Source of the DNA: Histoplasma ohiense
Taxonomy: Eukaryota; Ascomycota; Eurotiomycetes; Onygenales; Ajellomycetaceae
Assembly (NCBI GenBank): GCA_017607445.1
Contig: JAEVHH010000007.1
Span: 1,178,001 to 1,242,000 of the forward strand
Direction of reading: 5' to 3'
Length of the DNA stretch: 64,000 bases
A program made the translations under genes and the position numbers. The notes below the pieces were generated by a model, which saw nothing but the letters and a program-made list of their open reading frames with translations, searched no databases and was not told the origin of the DNA. Shown piece after piece: positions 10,485 through 23,093 of this stretch (positions are counted from its first letter, which is position 1; every line of letters starts with the position of its first letter).

Positions 10485-11962
10485 ATGTCTAATTTCGAAC
10501 CAAATGCCATTATTCGCGGAACCCAGCTTACACTAGTAGGTGGTGAGTGTTCCCGTTGATGGCCAGTCGATGCACAGATTTCAGGTGTATTGCATATCTG
10601 CACTGATTCTACTCGCGAGATAAGTTTATGTGCAGGCACCTCAAGATCCATCCCGCTAATCGTCTTTGTTATTTGCTTGTTTGTTGCCCAATTAGCCCAT
10701 AGAGCCCTGCAGAACCCGTCCCTCTTCAAGTCGCAACATTACAGGCAAGCAGCCCTCGCGGTTTGTGCCGGGATTGCAATTCGACTCATAATTTCTATTC
10801 CAGTATGTATGGAATAGATCATATGTCGTATTGACGGTTATTTTAACACTCTCTTTTGCAGGTTGTTGGAGTTAAGTTCGTAATATGGCTTCTCTCCTGG
10901 GTTGTCAACTTGGACGCGGCAACATGGGACGATACAATCATTAGCCATCTTGACTTTATATCAACATACGTCCTACAAGTGCCATTCTTGTTGATGACCT
11001 TGATGCGCTATCTTACTCCTACATTAGACGATATGTATGTATTCCAAACCACCGCCGTACCTAATTGATGTGGCCACTCAGAGTCTCACTGCTGAAGGTT
11101 TATGGAATCTCTCCGATGGGTTGATTCGACCTATATCGAGAAACACAAGTCAGATCATCCTGAGGGTTTGCGAGCCCTGTATTATCCCCACCTCAGGATG
11201 TATTCAGTCAGGAGGGATGGCACCACCACTTCAACTTTGGCCTCGTCTCTTAAAACTTTTGTGATCCGGTATGGCCGGAGAACTGCCACCTCGCTCGCTG
11301 TCTATTTGCTCTCGCTGCTCCCAGTTGTTGGAATATTTGTGATCCCAGCTGCCAGTTTTTACGCCTTTAATAAAGCGGTAGGACCTATACCAGCCCTTGT
11401 CATATTTGGCTCTGGGCTTGTTGTCCCAAAAAGGATTGTTGTGATGTTTCTACAAAGTTATTTTTCGTCGCGTAGTCTTACGCGAGAACTGGTAAGAAGA
11501 TGCCGATATTGCTTTGTTCATCTCGTGCTATTCTTGGTTAAAAATTGCAATTTATTTGATCTTATTCTGGAAGTTTATTGACAACATTGACAGCTTGAAC
11601 CATATTTCTCTCGTATAAAATACACGAAAGAACAAAAGAGGCTCTGGTTTCGTGACCGAGCAGGTGTACTTTTTGGATTTGCGATTGGCTTCTACACTAT
11701 GCTTACAGTACCTCTGCTTGGGGTTCTAGTGTATGGTATTGCAGAAGCGTCTACAGCATATTTAATTACCAAAATTACAGATCCCCCCCCTCCACCGGCA
11801 TACTCCGAGGGATTCGCGGCAAGCCAAATAAGTTGGCGAAACAAGCATGCATTTCTTCGGCTATCATTAGGTTCTCTGGATGTGTACAATATTCAGGCTC
11901 TTGGCGAGGGACACACTGTCGACAAGAGAGATGAAAGGGAGCCGCAGAAGAAATTCAGCTGA
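10485..11962 (+). CDS. Five-exon membrane protein, UsgS-like
   Basis: Model: join(10485..10542,10696..10802,10862..11034,11098..11491,11594..11962), 366 aa. All four introns (153, 59, 63 and 102 nt) are GT-AG and each junction keeps the frame, e.g. LTLVG-AHRALQNP, IISIP-VVGVKF, TLDD-MFMESLRW and TREL-LEPYFSRI. The sequence matches what I remember of the fungal 'transmembrane protein UsgS' family. Hydrophobic segments lie at AALAVCAGIAIRLIISIPVVG, KFVIWLLSWVV, AVYLLSLLPVVGIFVIPAASF, ALVIFGSGLVV and LFGFAIGFYTMLTVPLLGVLVYGIAEAS, so it is a multi-pass protein. The C-terminal tail is hydrophilic with a PPPPPAYSEGF Pro/Tyr motif that could bind a WW domain. The cellular role is unknown. Confidence 0.85.
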
Positions 11963-13990
11963 GATTCCTAAGGGTTATCGATCGAAATTGGTTTTATGGT
12001 GGAAACTACGAAGTATGCTCTTTTAGCCTTTTTTCTCGGTCGTTTCTTGGGTAGGCGACGTGAATGAGTGGTTACTCCAAGGTTGTACCATTATATTAAA
12101 TTCTGGAAAGTTACGGATTCATATTAACTGAAACGCCTCGCGCGACAGATTACCCTTAATCCAGTATTAACTATTCAATTTCTAACTTTCTCCCCAGATC
12201 TTCTGAAACATTCCCTGCCGGGCGCTGCATTCAATTTTAGATACGTCCCCGGGATCTTCGAACCATTCCCTGTCGTGAGAAAGTGACCCTTCACCACCAA
12301 CTTTCCTATATATATGGTCCTTTGCCCGGCCATCTTGATTTCTCTCCATCTTTTTCCTCCTCTTTCCTCCTCATGTCTCCTAGCCAACCGTCTTCGACGG
12401 CTTGCCCTTAATCTATTATATTTACAATGGGAAAACTTATGATGACCTAGAGTGCTATATATTCCCTTTGCACGATAAATATCTAATATTTACTTTTCTT
12501 ACTTCATAGGAACTTGATCCACCTTCTTGCAAATATCCAACTTTACTAATGTCTACAGTTTCAACCCCGTGGAGGCGTAACGATAAATCATATGATTGGA
12601 ACAAGAACTGCGACCCGAGTACTAACCAGGAGAGATAACAACAGCCCTCATGGACTTGGCTTGGCTCCAACGCTCCACAGTTACTCTTGGTATATCCTCC
12701 ACTACGTATGAATCGGTTTGAGGTTGAGGCCCTTGTTCAGAGTCTCATCGGGCCGGACAATATACAATCAGTTCTTCCGCTGTCGGTAATTGGAATCTAG
12801 AGTCCGATTTCCCCAATCCTCCTCGCCCACTTATCCTGATAGACGCAAAATTATGCGCTGGAGGCATTGGATATGATGTCTTATTAAAACAAATCCCCTC
12901 GTGAGGGGTAATAACAGCACGGTCGGGGCTACATGAGTGCTGATCGAGAAAATGGTTGACTCTGCTTTAAAGCCAAAATGAGTGGCCGTGGGTTGGACTT
13001 ACACCAGGGTTTTTAGAGAATGTTCGAACGCGCAACCAATTTATTCCGCCTCGTTGATTCAACCACGCTGAACTTTAGTAGTCGCTGCGGTCTATGATAA
13101 GCTTTTTGTCCTCCTTCTTCTGACCCGCCTCCTCTAACCTTCAATTCTAAAAATATCGACCCGACCAGAATTACCCCCTGTGTGCAAATAATCAATCACT
13201 TTGTCACAACTGCGTGTTTTGTTTACCTGCAGAACATTTCACTTATGACTTGTATCAATTATGTCCCTATGCCTCTGGACACTCTTCATTTTCTATCTGA
13301 GTGAATTCGGATTATCAGAAATTTACCGCTATCTCTCCATAGTACCACACTACGTTGATCGACAGGAGATCTTCCACCTTACTCAGTTTGGATATCGCAA
13401 TTCCCTATATTGCAATGCGACCGTCTTGCTAGAGCGCACCTTCGAAGGGAGTTGCCGTTTCATCTACAAACCTGATTTATGCGAGGCCCACACTGTGTTG
13501 GTTATCCCACGCTAGGAATGTTACGCCCGGGATTCCTGACCCATCGACCACAGGAAACGCATGAAGAGCTATCAGCACACGTCCAATTCCAATGCCTTCA
13601 TCTTAGCATGTGTTGATTCATCAGATTCGCGTACCTACTTATTTCCCAGATCGCTCGATTGGCTACAGCCGTTGAGGAGTTCTCGATATCATCGGGAGAA
13701 CTGACAAGCTCTAAAGAATGAGTCTCTGTTGATCTATTGTTCTGGCTGCCCACAGGCCCTTATATTATAGGGGGATGCACCTCCGACGCTTTTCTCAAAA
13801 GCGTTCAGCAGAGGGATGTTGCAGCTTTTGTCCTTATCATCTGGGACATGTTAACATCCTGCTTCTCTCTGTGATACCAGCAGGAAGATAGTCATAAGCT
13901 CGGTGTGCGAGTAAGGGTTTTCCACGGCCTTGGCTCACTAGATGTTGCTGGGTTATAGTTATCCTACATTGGCAGTATATAAACCTGGTG
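11963..13990. other. Gene-poor region, no intact gene seen
   Basis: About 2 kb without a supportable gene. Short frames (e.g. plus 13261-13515) have no recognised motif and lack splice continuity. Base composition is similar to the flanks rather than extremely AT-rich. Some of it may belong to the decayed gene that shows at 14.0-14.3 kb. Confidence 0.35.
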
Positions 13991-14009
13991 TTGCTAGAAG
14001 AGAGCTAGA

Positions 14010-14330
14010 CAACTACCTTTATGCCATCTCGCCAACTTTACCCATGACTATTATCAGTTTACTTACCTCTGTGGGTATCCGCAGCATGCCCCGAAAGGAA
14101 GCACTAATAGCCTAGATGAGGCAACATGGGCCGACTCTCTGCTGAACAAATACCATGCACTGTGCACAGCTGCACCAAATGATCAAGTTTTAAAATGAGT
14201 ATCCTATACTCATATATATGTATTGACCGAGCACGGCAACTTAACATGTTCTACCTCCTTTTCAGTTGCGACGGTAGCCCTTGTTGTCAATGCGAATGGT
14301 TCGTATGACACCGTCTGCAGGTTTTAAACG
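14010..14330 (+). pseudogene. Probable relic of a LysM-domain protein gene
   Basis: Frame 14046-14195 reads DYYQFTYLCGYPQHAPKGST then NSLDEATWADSLLNKYHALC and TAAPNDQVLK before a TGA. After an intron-like gap ending in TTTTCAG (14265), frame 14268-14327 reads ATVALVVNANGSYDT. The order CGYPQ.., TWADSLL.KYH.LCTAA, ..VVNANGSY.T resembles the linker between LysM modules of secreted fungal LysM proteins as I remember them. A TQSG element follows in another frame. The LysM folds themselves are not readable around it. The stop, the poor splice phase and the frame slips argue for a dead gene. This is a memory-based match and could be wrong. Confidence 0.35.
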
Positions 14331-17300
14331 GCACCTCCCTTACGCAGAGTGGAAACACCGGACACCAGACCCGGGCTCTAGACCGTGTTGGTATCGATCC
14401 TCCGCATTATCTTCGCTACCTTCTCATATAACTATCCTCTTCGAGAATAAACTTGCTACGACCTATAGCACCTCGACCATTCGGTTGATAGGCGTAAACG
14501 ACATTATTTCGATGGCTATTCGTTACAAATTATCTCCATTTGCCTAAATCCTATATTACCTGACTTGCACCCACAGCGAGTACTTTTAGGTGACTGGGCG
14601 CCCCTATTGTGTAATCGCATAATTACTCTCTGTGGATGCTTTGCCCTGTTATGAGTTTCAAACCCCTTCTTATCGTGTCATCCCACGAATCCCTTGCGGT
14701 TACCCTCTGATTTTTGGCTCGCTGGGACAGCTGCCCTCTCAGTTGTGACCTGAGGCTCCGTGCCTTTTTCGAGGCCTTCATGAGTACGAACTTCTCTCTG
14801 CCTCACATTTCAGTTCTTGCAAACACCGAGAACCACCAGATGCTCGGTGTCTCGATTCCTTCCGGGACCCCACAAGGTTATATCAACGTTCATCCGTACC
14901 ATCAATATCGGCAGAAGGTTACAAATATTTCTTCGATTTTATGAACGAAATGAGTTTCCTGGACAGCAATCTCAAACTCTACCTGGGTCTGAAATGATGT
15001 AGCGTCTCTGCCATTCTCCATTTGGAATATTTAACAGCTGTCAAACATCATTGACTTGTGGTTCCGACACTATGCTGTGACTGGCGGTCGCAGTGTATAG
15101 GTGGTGGGATGGTTGGCCATGTCCGCTGTGGGCCGGGCCATACCACCACACCCACGGGTTATATATATCACTATGAGCGCAACCATTCAACAAATAGTTA
15201 CGTTGCCTTTTTGCTATGGATAACCTAGTGGCCATAGTGCTATCTTATCACACTCGCTATACAAAAGGCAATGGATGCTGCCGCTCTAACCATCATGAAC
15301 TGTTCCACATCACTAATTGCTGGGGACGTTAAAGTGTCAACGGTTGGAGCTTTCTGTCACTATCAAACTTGTCAACCACGAACACAAGTAATGCAAATCG
15401 GCGTGATTGCTAATTCTTCTACAAGGCCATTTGATCTGACTCGAGTCGCGTTGTGTATCTTGGGCCATCAATTTCGGATGCTCCGACTTGAATGGCATCA
15501 CAACGTTCCTAAGACTCTTATTGCCGAGTAGAATTGGTGTGGGTGCTTGCCTTTCGTGGCAGTTACTATTTCAATCCAAAGAAACTTCAGTTTTATGACA
15601 TATGTGTCATCATCAAGGTTGTGGGGGTGGATATGAATTGGAAGAAATCGGTCAGCGAAATACCAGCCAGTTGGGTACTACGACAACCGTCTGTTTTTAC
15701 TAATAATGGCCCACAGGACAATCCCATATCGTCCCAATAGCCATCTTCGGTTCCCTCTAGTGGGGTTGGGCCTGTGAAATATCGCATAAGGGAATTATGT
15801 CACTGTCGTCTGGGCGAGGATTGCGAGAGAATTGCAGACAACATTCCTCCTGCTTACCATTTCCTCCTCCAGTGACAACTGCCCCAATATTTTCTTCTGT
15901 GTTTCGTTGTGACTTTCTGCTTCTAGCAGAATATTCACAAGAACGACTCTTTCTCATCATGTTGTTGCATTCTCGAAGGCACCACGAAGACTATTTGTCA
16001 ATGATCCCAACTCCGAGATCTCGCAAAAGCTATCATCACCGTTCCAGCAATAGCCTACCAAAAAAAAGCTATTGAGGTTATGGTTCCCGTTATTGTAATT
16101 CTGCTCTTGATATCATTCAAGTGACAGCAGAAACAACTCTGATCACACTTTTTAAATATATGATATTATATGAAAGTATGTGTAACATCTCACTAATCAT
16201 TCTACAGATGGCCTGAAGATCATGATATATTGTGAGCAAATTACTCACCGTGAGCAATATCAGATTGACGATGAAAATTGCCCAAGCACTGAGCAGTAAA
16301 TTTTTCGGTGATTTTACTATGAAGAAATAGTTTTTATTTTATTTATTTTATTGTTGTTTGTCTACCCACGTCGGGTGGAAGGGAGTGCAGATGAGATATC
16401 TGTCAGCCCATGCCGATCAATCTCTCAAATGTTGAACCGCAGCTAGCAAATCCGCAAAGGCATCAGAGAAACTTCCCTCCGGCCGGTGAAACACCCCCTC
16501 CCCCCCAGCTGAAGATCGAAGTTCCACTGGCGTAGAATTGAGGCTCAGGCCGTCGTTGGAATTTCCAGAAATTGCGACGGTCAAGAAACCTCAAAAGAAA
16601 CAGCCTTCTTGGCCATCAGTTTATGGTTTTTTCCATTCTCCTTGTTATTTCTTTTTTATTTCTCAATTGCTATCTTTTTACCCTGCCACCAAGTGGTATA
16701 AACCGCCCGGGAAGGATTAGATTATTGCTTATATAGCGAGTGATCCCAGACCTCCAGTTATCTTGCTGGGGCAAAAGAGCTCACCCAATCCCTCCCTCAT
16801 GCGGAATTGCTGCAGCATCAGATCAAGATAAGAAGCAAATGAGTTCCAAAGAAGCAATGCTATAGTTCGCATATATCGACTCCGAGCGTTGACTTAGAAA
16901 TAGTCAACACTAGGATCTATGGGACGGATGAATTACACTGGGATCATCTCCGTATGACCCTATTGCACGCTGGTCTAAAGGTCCTACAAATCTGGCGAAG
17001 ACAGAGTCCTGAACTAAGGCCCCTAGTCTCAAAGACTCTATCCATCGAGCAGCCTCGTTTTACGAACTCCAAAATTGCCAACTCCATCTGGTTTTCACAG
17101 CCTCAACAGACTTAAAACGTTCTGCCCCACCTTCCTACGATGTTATATCAAATCCAAATTCGCATCTCCAGGAACCCACTCTGGGATGTCTCCAAGACTG
17201 AGTGATTGGTGAGCTCAAAAACCCCTCATTGAGCTTCATGGAAGTCAAAAATTTTTGTCCCATTGTCGGCGACTTAAAAGGTTCTGGTTCACAAGTCAAA

Positions 17301-18586
17301 GGAGGCTGACCTCGATGCCACATTTTGCAAAATGTTGAATGCCGTTGCACCGAGGATCGATCCTTAGGTGGGAAACCCATCTTAAAATATTCCTATATAT
17401 CCGTCCAAGCGGTTCTGATGCAAATCTTCATCGTGGATTATCCCGGAACATTAATAAGTCATGTCAAAATGCCCACAGAGTGCACGACCCTTCAGATGTC
17501 CTTGAAAGGAACTCCCACAGAGAGAACCATTCTCGATAGGTGGGGAGTTCAACCCGCTTCATTTACGGCGAATAAACTGGTCCATCCGTTTATCTATATT
17601 CCCCTTTTATTCGGCTTTTCATAATGGCTCCTACTGAAAATGCGAGCCTCCCCAACTTCGCTGCCTCCCCGTTCGACCCGGTCTGCAATATGACCAAGAC
17701 GAAGAAAACCAGCGCTAGCAAAAATTGACGCGGCCCCAAACTGGCCCTGTCGCTCTGGTAATGACCCATTTGCTTCTAGTTCCTCTACTACCTCGATAGA
17801 TTCGATTTCGTCCCCAAACCCCATTCCACTTTTGGGGGCCGGGCCAACACTTTTTCACGACAGCCCAACTAGGCCAGAATAATTTGATGTTTACATGGTT
17901 TACTTTTGTCCAGAACGCCCTCACATATAACTATTTATCCGGATTGTTGCTTTTGCTACTTCAATTCCATTAAACTCCGCCGTCTGGTCAATAATATCTA
18001 TCACCTATATAACCCATCATTCATATTCTCAAACAAGGTGATTTCATGAACGCCGGAGAAGAGAGCTTTGAGGCTGCGCATGTATGCAGCAACATGAAGT
18101 ATAATTCCCAATGCTGAGCGCCCAGGCATACTTTCTTTTATTCTAGCTACCGAGTCCCTGACTTTCAGAACATCACACAGTCCACCAGACTTTGTTCTGC
18201 AAAACATCTCCCCCCCCCTCGATGAAGCATGCCAACACCAACAACCCCTTGATTTGTTGTACTATATATTCCACCACAACTACATCTACCCTACATTTTC
18301 TGTTTATCATGGCTCATTTGCCCCATTCATAAGATAATACTTTACCTTTCAAAATAAAAAGGAGTTCAACACACTTGATGTTCTCCCAAATATACCGATC
18401 ATGAATTTGCTGCTCTCTCTTCGGATATTAGGGGCGGCAGGCACTCGGCGTCCTTTCCTGAAGAATGTTTATCCATTTTGACTCCCTTATTCTTAGCCCT
18501 CTTTCCTCTTTATAAATTTCTTTCTTTGTTAAGTTTCCTTCTATACCTCTCTCTGTCTTCGTCGTTTCTTCTCGTTTCTTACCTTT
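14331..18586. other. Gene-poor region, unassigned
   Basis: About 4.2 kb of short, broken frames on both strands. The 87-codon plus frame at 15271 (MDAAALTIMNCSTS..) and two overlapping minus frames near 17.6-17.9 kb were examined; none shows a known motif or clean splice sites. A 34-codon ORF at 17624 (MAPTENASLPNF..) is too short to support. Confidence 0.35.
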
Positions 18587-19375
18587 TTGCTTTCAAAAAC
18601 GACATTACATTCTCCATCAATAATGGAAGCAATCAACTATAGCTCTTATTGTTGGAGTTCGCAACATTCCAATCAGAAAACTCAACAACGTCGTCAAACA
18701 ACATCCATCTACGTACTCGACGATTTCGAATTCGACCCTAAATTAGGAGAGAAGCAATTTCTCCTGGGAAAGAGAATCAGAAAACCCTACAAGTGTTGAG
18801 GAGCATGAGCAAAATACACATCAATGCCAGTGACGATGCAGGGTTCTTGAGGGAATTTGACAGAGCTAGATCAAAAGAGAATCCATGAGCATGTTGACCG
18901 GCAATCAACAGTGATGGATGATATTGAGACAATTCTGAATCCGATGGTCTGACATGCCCTTGCAATTCAGCAGAGGCTTCTCTGTATAGAGCAAGGGTGA
19001 CTCCTATGATCTAAAGAATGAATGCTTCTTTAAGATACTTCTTCACCACTTGCAGTCAAAGGGAATCAGGGTAGATATGAGCTTGTCAAGGGAAGAGATA
19101 GCTTCCGAGATCCTTGCTAAGAAGCTCTCACAAAACCAGACCTTCATCAAATCTACTGAGTCCACTCTTCACCCAGTTCCCACTATGCAGAGAAGCTATT
19201 GCCCACTCAAGATTTCCCTGCCCCACCTTTCCAGCGGGCGTTGGGGGGGGGGAGATGTAGGAAAGCGATGCGACTCGAGAATCTTATGGCACTCCCTTTA
19301 CAGGAAATATACATCACTACATTGGTGGGCCATATCGACATATATATTTATTTCTTCGGAGGGGATTGACTAAAG
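18587..19375 (+). pseudogene. Degenerate coding relic, family unknown
   Basis: Coding-like stretches occur in shifting frames: MEAINYSSYCWSSQHSN.. with DDFEFDPKLGEKQFLLGKRI at 18623-18799, then LKNECFFKILLHHLQSKGI followed by VDMSLSREEIASEILAKKL near 19010-19130, and FIKSTEST..MQRSYCPLKISLPHLSSGR to about 19240. They are separated by stops. The composition suggests a decayed gene, perhaps a retroelement gag-like protein, but I cannot name it. Confidence 0.3.
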
Positions 19376-20010
19376 AAAAGAAAAATTCGTCTGAAAAGAA
19401 ACACTAATGAGTAAACAAAGAACGGAATGCTCCTAACAGGACTGATACGCAATGGCTCCTGGTAGCGAGGAATGCCGCTCAGAGACATCTAACTAGGGGT
19501 TATACGTCCGGGGGGTTGGTTGGGTGGCGTTATAACCCATGTTACTATGTATGGAGAATACACCCCTCGGGTGACTGAGCTGACCTACACTAGAGTTGAT
19601 GAGGGTAGTTTGGGATCAGAGATCCTTGAATGGGCTGTTTATATGAACGTTGAGTAAGATCCATACGGCGATGGATCTGCTATGGGGACGAGAGAATGAG
19701 GTTCCTTCCCTCTTTATGAATCCTTCTGATCATATTCTTTCTTTTGAGGCTTTTTTTTTTTGTTTTTATCTTTTTAAAGAAGGATTCCTTTGTTTTTCTT
19801 TTGTTGTTTTCTTTTTTACTCTTAGAATGATCAAGGAATCAAGGAGAGTAACTAGCATTCAGAGAGATAACAATAAGATCCTTCAATTCTTGTTCTTAAC
19901 TTAATCCTTACGTGTAACCTGCTATTGTATGTTAGCCAAAGTCCCACAATAACTTTTTAGCATAAATTTTGAAATATCAGGCTGCAATTGGCTCAGATAG
20001 CCCCTATTCT
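19376..20010. other. Gene-poor sequence with T-rich tracts
   Basis: No gene seen. T-rich tracts lie at 19750-19815 and AT-rich sequence continues to the tandem repeats. Confidence 0.3.
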
Positions 20011-20019
20011 TATCTCAAA

Positions 20020-20420
20020 TTATCTGCCTATCTATTTATCTTCCAATCTGCTCAATATTTCAATTGATTGCTGATGAAATATAGAATACTAGATAGCTGC
20101 TAATCTATCTGCCTGTCTGCCTACCTCCCTGCTCAATATTCAATCAATCTCTATAAGAATAAACATCATCATCTAGATACCCACCTACCTGGCAATTCTA
20201 ACTTATTAAATGAATATCTGGCTGCCTACCTGCCTATATATCTGCCCACCTGCTTGAATGAATGATATCTAGTGATGATATTTAGTGATGATATCTAGCA
20301 ATGGTATCTAGTGGTGATATATATCAACGATATCTAATGATGGTATCTATCGATGGTATATATCAATGGTAGATAGTGATGATATATCAATGATCGCTAG
20401 TGATGATATATAGATATATA
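20020..20420. repeat. Degenerate minisatellites: CTGCCTACCTG-type, then GATGATATCTAGT-type
   Basis: 20020-20250 carries repeated CTGCCTATCTAT / CTGCCTACCTGCC units mixed with CTCAATATT blocks. 20262-20420 carries about ten imperfect units of roughly 15 bp of the form ATATCTAGTGATGAT (variants ATCTAGCAATGGT, ATATATCAACGAT). The first type resembles the CTGC(C/T)AATCTATCTACC arrays at 53.9 and 61.3 kb. Confidence 0.7.
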
Positions 20421-20920
20421 TTATTTCTATTTACTTCAGTTGTATGAAGTCTGCGTATGATATCTAGATCAAACTTACATCTTTATATTGATGTATGGGA
20501 CTAGTAGCCCATATGGTGAAGCCAAGCAGGTCATAGAAAGTATAGACGAAGGTTGCTTATAATTAGTGTTACAAGTCAGGCAGCACAGCTCTTACGCCAA
20601 AATTATATTATCACTCTTGAAGATCTCTTCCCATTGCGTTTATTGGCTTGAGTCTATGATAGCAAACTGGTATGTGATGTCTGTGTAGAACCTGGTAATG
20701 TGTTTTTAATGAAAAAAAGAGTCCTGATATGGATTCTTAAATATAATGCTCAATTGGGCCCCAGAATGCGAGATGCCATGCCAAAGTCACAACAAGCCAA
20801 AAGTACCTATGAAACTCAATGCCATCAAATCTGGAATGATCTGTGTATCAGCATGCACCACAAACCGCGTCTTCTGAAAATTCAGCATCCAAAATCACAG
20901 AAATGATGTCTAAAAATAGG
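20421..20920. other. Intergenic, downstream of the F-box gene
   Basis: No gene seen. It would hold the 3' UTR of the F-box gene on the minus strand. Confidence 0.3.
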
Positions 20921-22057
20921 TTAACAGCGACGCCGTTCCGTGACCAGATCTGTTTTCCAGTTTTCCCCATAGACCTCTCCCCAAATTTCCGAGATCTCTT
21001 GTGCAATCCTGTCACTAATATCTTTCCATGAAGTATCACCACTCAGGTGGGTCGCGGGGACTATATCGAGTGCGTGGCCAGCCCAAACCCCTCGATGCAT
21101 CTCTTTTCCCCGAATCAACGAATAATCGGAGGTTGACCAGCAAGTCTTATAGAGGATGACTTCACCATACCCTAGTATATCGATAAACGGGCCTTGAATG
21201 TGCTTCTGATCTAATGCGACTGCTGATGGTCGAACGAATTCATGCGTTGTCAGATTTCTAAGAACCCATTCCTCACTGCATGGATAGTAACTCTGTGGCT
21301 CTGGATGTGCCACTTGGATTATATCTACCGGGCTAGGGTGCCCGTATCGAAGATCGAGGGCGAGCCCAAATAGATCGTGCGGGAAACTCGTTGTAACTGT
21401 GGTGATGCTGGTGTATCGAGCGTCGGCCATTTGATACAAACTGACAGGTTTATCAGCCAACTCCTCCGCCAGTTCGCAGCCCAGCTCGATCTCTAATTCT
21501 TCAAATTCCAGGCCCTCATCCAATTCTTTCAACTCGTCTAGGGAGAGCATGCCGTCAGGATACTGGGTATTTCCACTGTGTTCGAGTGAATCACCCACAC
21601 AAATGACCGGAATTCCTGCCCAAACACCTAAGTAGCCCGAAAAATGTTTTGCGATTAGTGGTCTCACGAGGGTCCACAGCCTCCGGCAGATAAGACCAAA
21701 AAGAAAGACATCTTCCAAGTCCAAGAAGTGGAGAATATGGTAATGGATCTCGGTGGGAAGCTGAATGAGGATAGATCCAGGTTCAGTTGTGCACGTCAGA
21801 GCACGGGAAGATGGCGTATTAACAGGAAGACGGGCCGGCTCAAGTCGCCTTTTCTGGGGAATAGTTTTCCCTGGCTTGCGTAGGACTGTTCTGTGACTGT
21901 TCTCCCCATCACGAGATTGGGGAATAATGGGTCTCGCAAAAAGGGAAACAAGAGAGGATGCAGATCCATTGAACAGGTCCTCACAAGGTCTGCATCCCCA
22001 ACTTCGCTTTTCGCGACGACGAGGTGCAATGAGATAAAAATCCTGTCCCATTTTCAA
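20921..22057 (-). CDS. F-box protein
   Basis: Single exon, 378 aa. An F-box lies at about residues 96-139 (ILIQLPTEIHYHILHFL, LEDVFLFGLICRRLW, then TLVRPLIAKHF), with the usual LP..I...IL.FL..D...F..VCR pattern. The N-terminal 95 residues are basic and probably disordered. The C-terminal part has an acidic Leu/Glu-rich stretch (about 170-205) and a globular region typical of fungal F-box proteins of unknown substrate, with no WD or LRR repeats. F-box proteins bring targets to an SCF (Skp1-cullin) ubiquitin ligase. It is flanked by gene-poor DNA on both sides. The start is the first Met; a second lies two residues later. Confidence 0.85.
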   Translation of the reverse strand: MKMGQDFYLIAPRRREKRSWGCRPCEDLFNGSASSLVSLFARPIIPQSRDGENSHRTVLRKPGKTIPQKRRLEPARLPVNTPSSRALTCTTEPGSILIQLPTEIHYHILHFLDLEDVFLFGLICRRLWTLVRPLIAKHFSGYLGVWAGIPVICVGDSLEHSGNTQYPDGMLSLDELKELDEGLEFEELEIELGCELAEELADKPVSLYQMADARYTSITTVTTSFPHDLFGLALDLRYGHPSPVDIIQVAHPEPQSYYPCSEEWVLRNLTTHEFVRPSAVALDQKHIQGPFIDILGYGEVILYKTCWSTSDYSLIRGKEMHRGVWAGHALDIVPATHLSGDTSWKDISDRIAQEISEIWGEVYGENWKTDLVTERRRC

Positions 22058-22745
22058 GCCAGCCCGTCGAAGGGGGCTCTGAGTGAATTTAAGTAATCGA
22101 AATTGCTGAACTATAAGCTGTTATTCCCTGAGCTTATGTGCATCTGCATTCGCAAAGTTTTCAGATATGATATCCTGAGGAGCTCCAGGTTTTCTGGTCA
22201 ACACTTAATGCGGCCATTTTCTCAACTCAACTGCCAAGGCGCTAATGAACAAAAATAAGTCATACAAAAGGTGTTAGTTCATCTACGGAGTAGACAGCCG
22301 GACTTCCATGGCCACCGTCTGAAGTGCTGAGGAGCCGGCCAAGGCAATCATTGACCCTCGGTATACGATGAAAAGGAGTGATCTTATGACTCGGCCTTTG
22401 CGTGCAGTCTAACAACTGGCTTATGTGTTGATGAAAAGGTGAATAAAAATATTCAGAATCAGGTTGCCATACCGCATGTGGGATGGTTCAGATAATGGGA
22501 ATTGATTCTTGTCTTAACTAAGGTAGGTCGATGCAGTCTATTTTTGGCTCCGGAGCCTGACTTGATTTGACTGCCATCTTCATCTAAAAACAGCAGAACA
22601 TTTGATTGAGAGAGTTCAAGTTCTGTCTGTGAAACATCAAAGCTTACTCCATGAGGGATCTCATCAACAGAAAGACTGAATCCTCCTCAGATGATCTGGC
22701 ATCCCCATATTGTAAACATTCCTGGTAAACATATATGCACTCCAC
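22058..22745. other. Intergenic, no gene seen
   Basis: Upstream of the F-box gene; presumably contains its promoter. Only very short broken frames. Confidence 0.3.
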
Positions 22746-23070
22746 TTATCCTTTCCCCACCTCGCCGGTAAAGTCAAATGTTTTGATTGGGTGACGGCAG
22801 AAGGATATCTTGCTCACCTTAATGACCGCATAGTGGCTGTATATCCTCACTGTCCCTGTGGTTGTATGAGATAGAGGAAGCCAAGATCTCACAATTGACC
22901 TCCTCGCGTTCCACAAGTTTAAACAGCTCAACAACACCCCTCACAGTGAGTGTCATGCTGTGTGCATTTTGTCAATCAGCGATGTCAAGGGGGGTGGTAC
23001 CCTTTACCTCACTGATCAAGAAAAAAAAAGTACATGTAGAAAGTGGCAAGGAAGAAGGAGCTGTAGATTT
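22746..23070 (-). pseudogene. DUF7924-domain protein relic
   Basis: On the minus strand, MYFFFLISEVKG.. leads into LDIAD, then an in-frame TGA, then QNAHSMTLTVRGVVELFKLV and EILASSIS. After a frame change it continues GTVRIYSHYAVI and FCRHPIKTFDFT. This order (EVK, DIADRQNAHSM, VELFRLV, VRIY.HYPVI, YRHPI..FDFT) is that of DUF7924 proteins, which are highly multiplied in Onygenales and Aspergilli. The stop at DRQ is a CGA-to-TGA type change. It is too short and broken to be functional. Confidence 0.7.
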
Positions 23071-23093
23071 CCAGGTCGTAGCCAAGGTACAGC

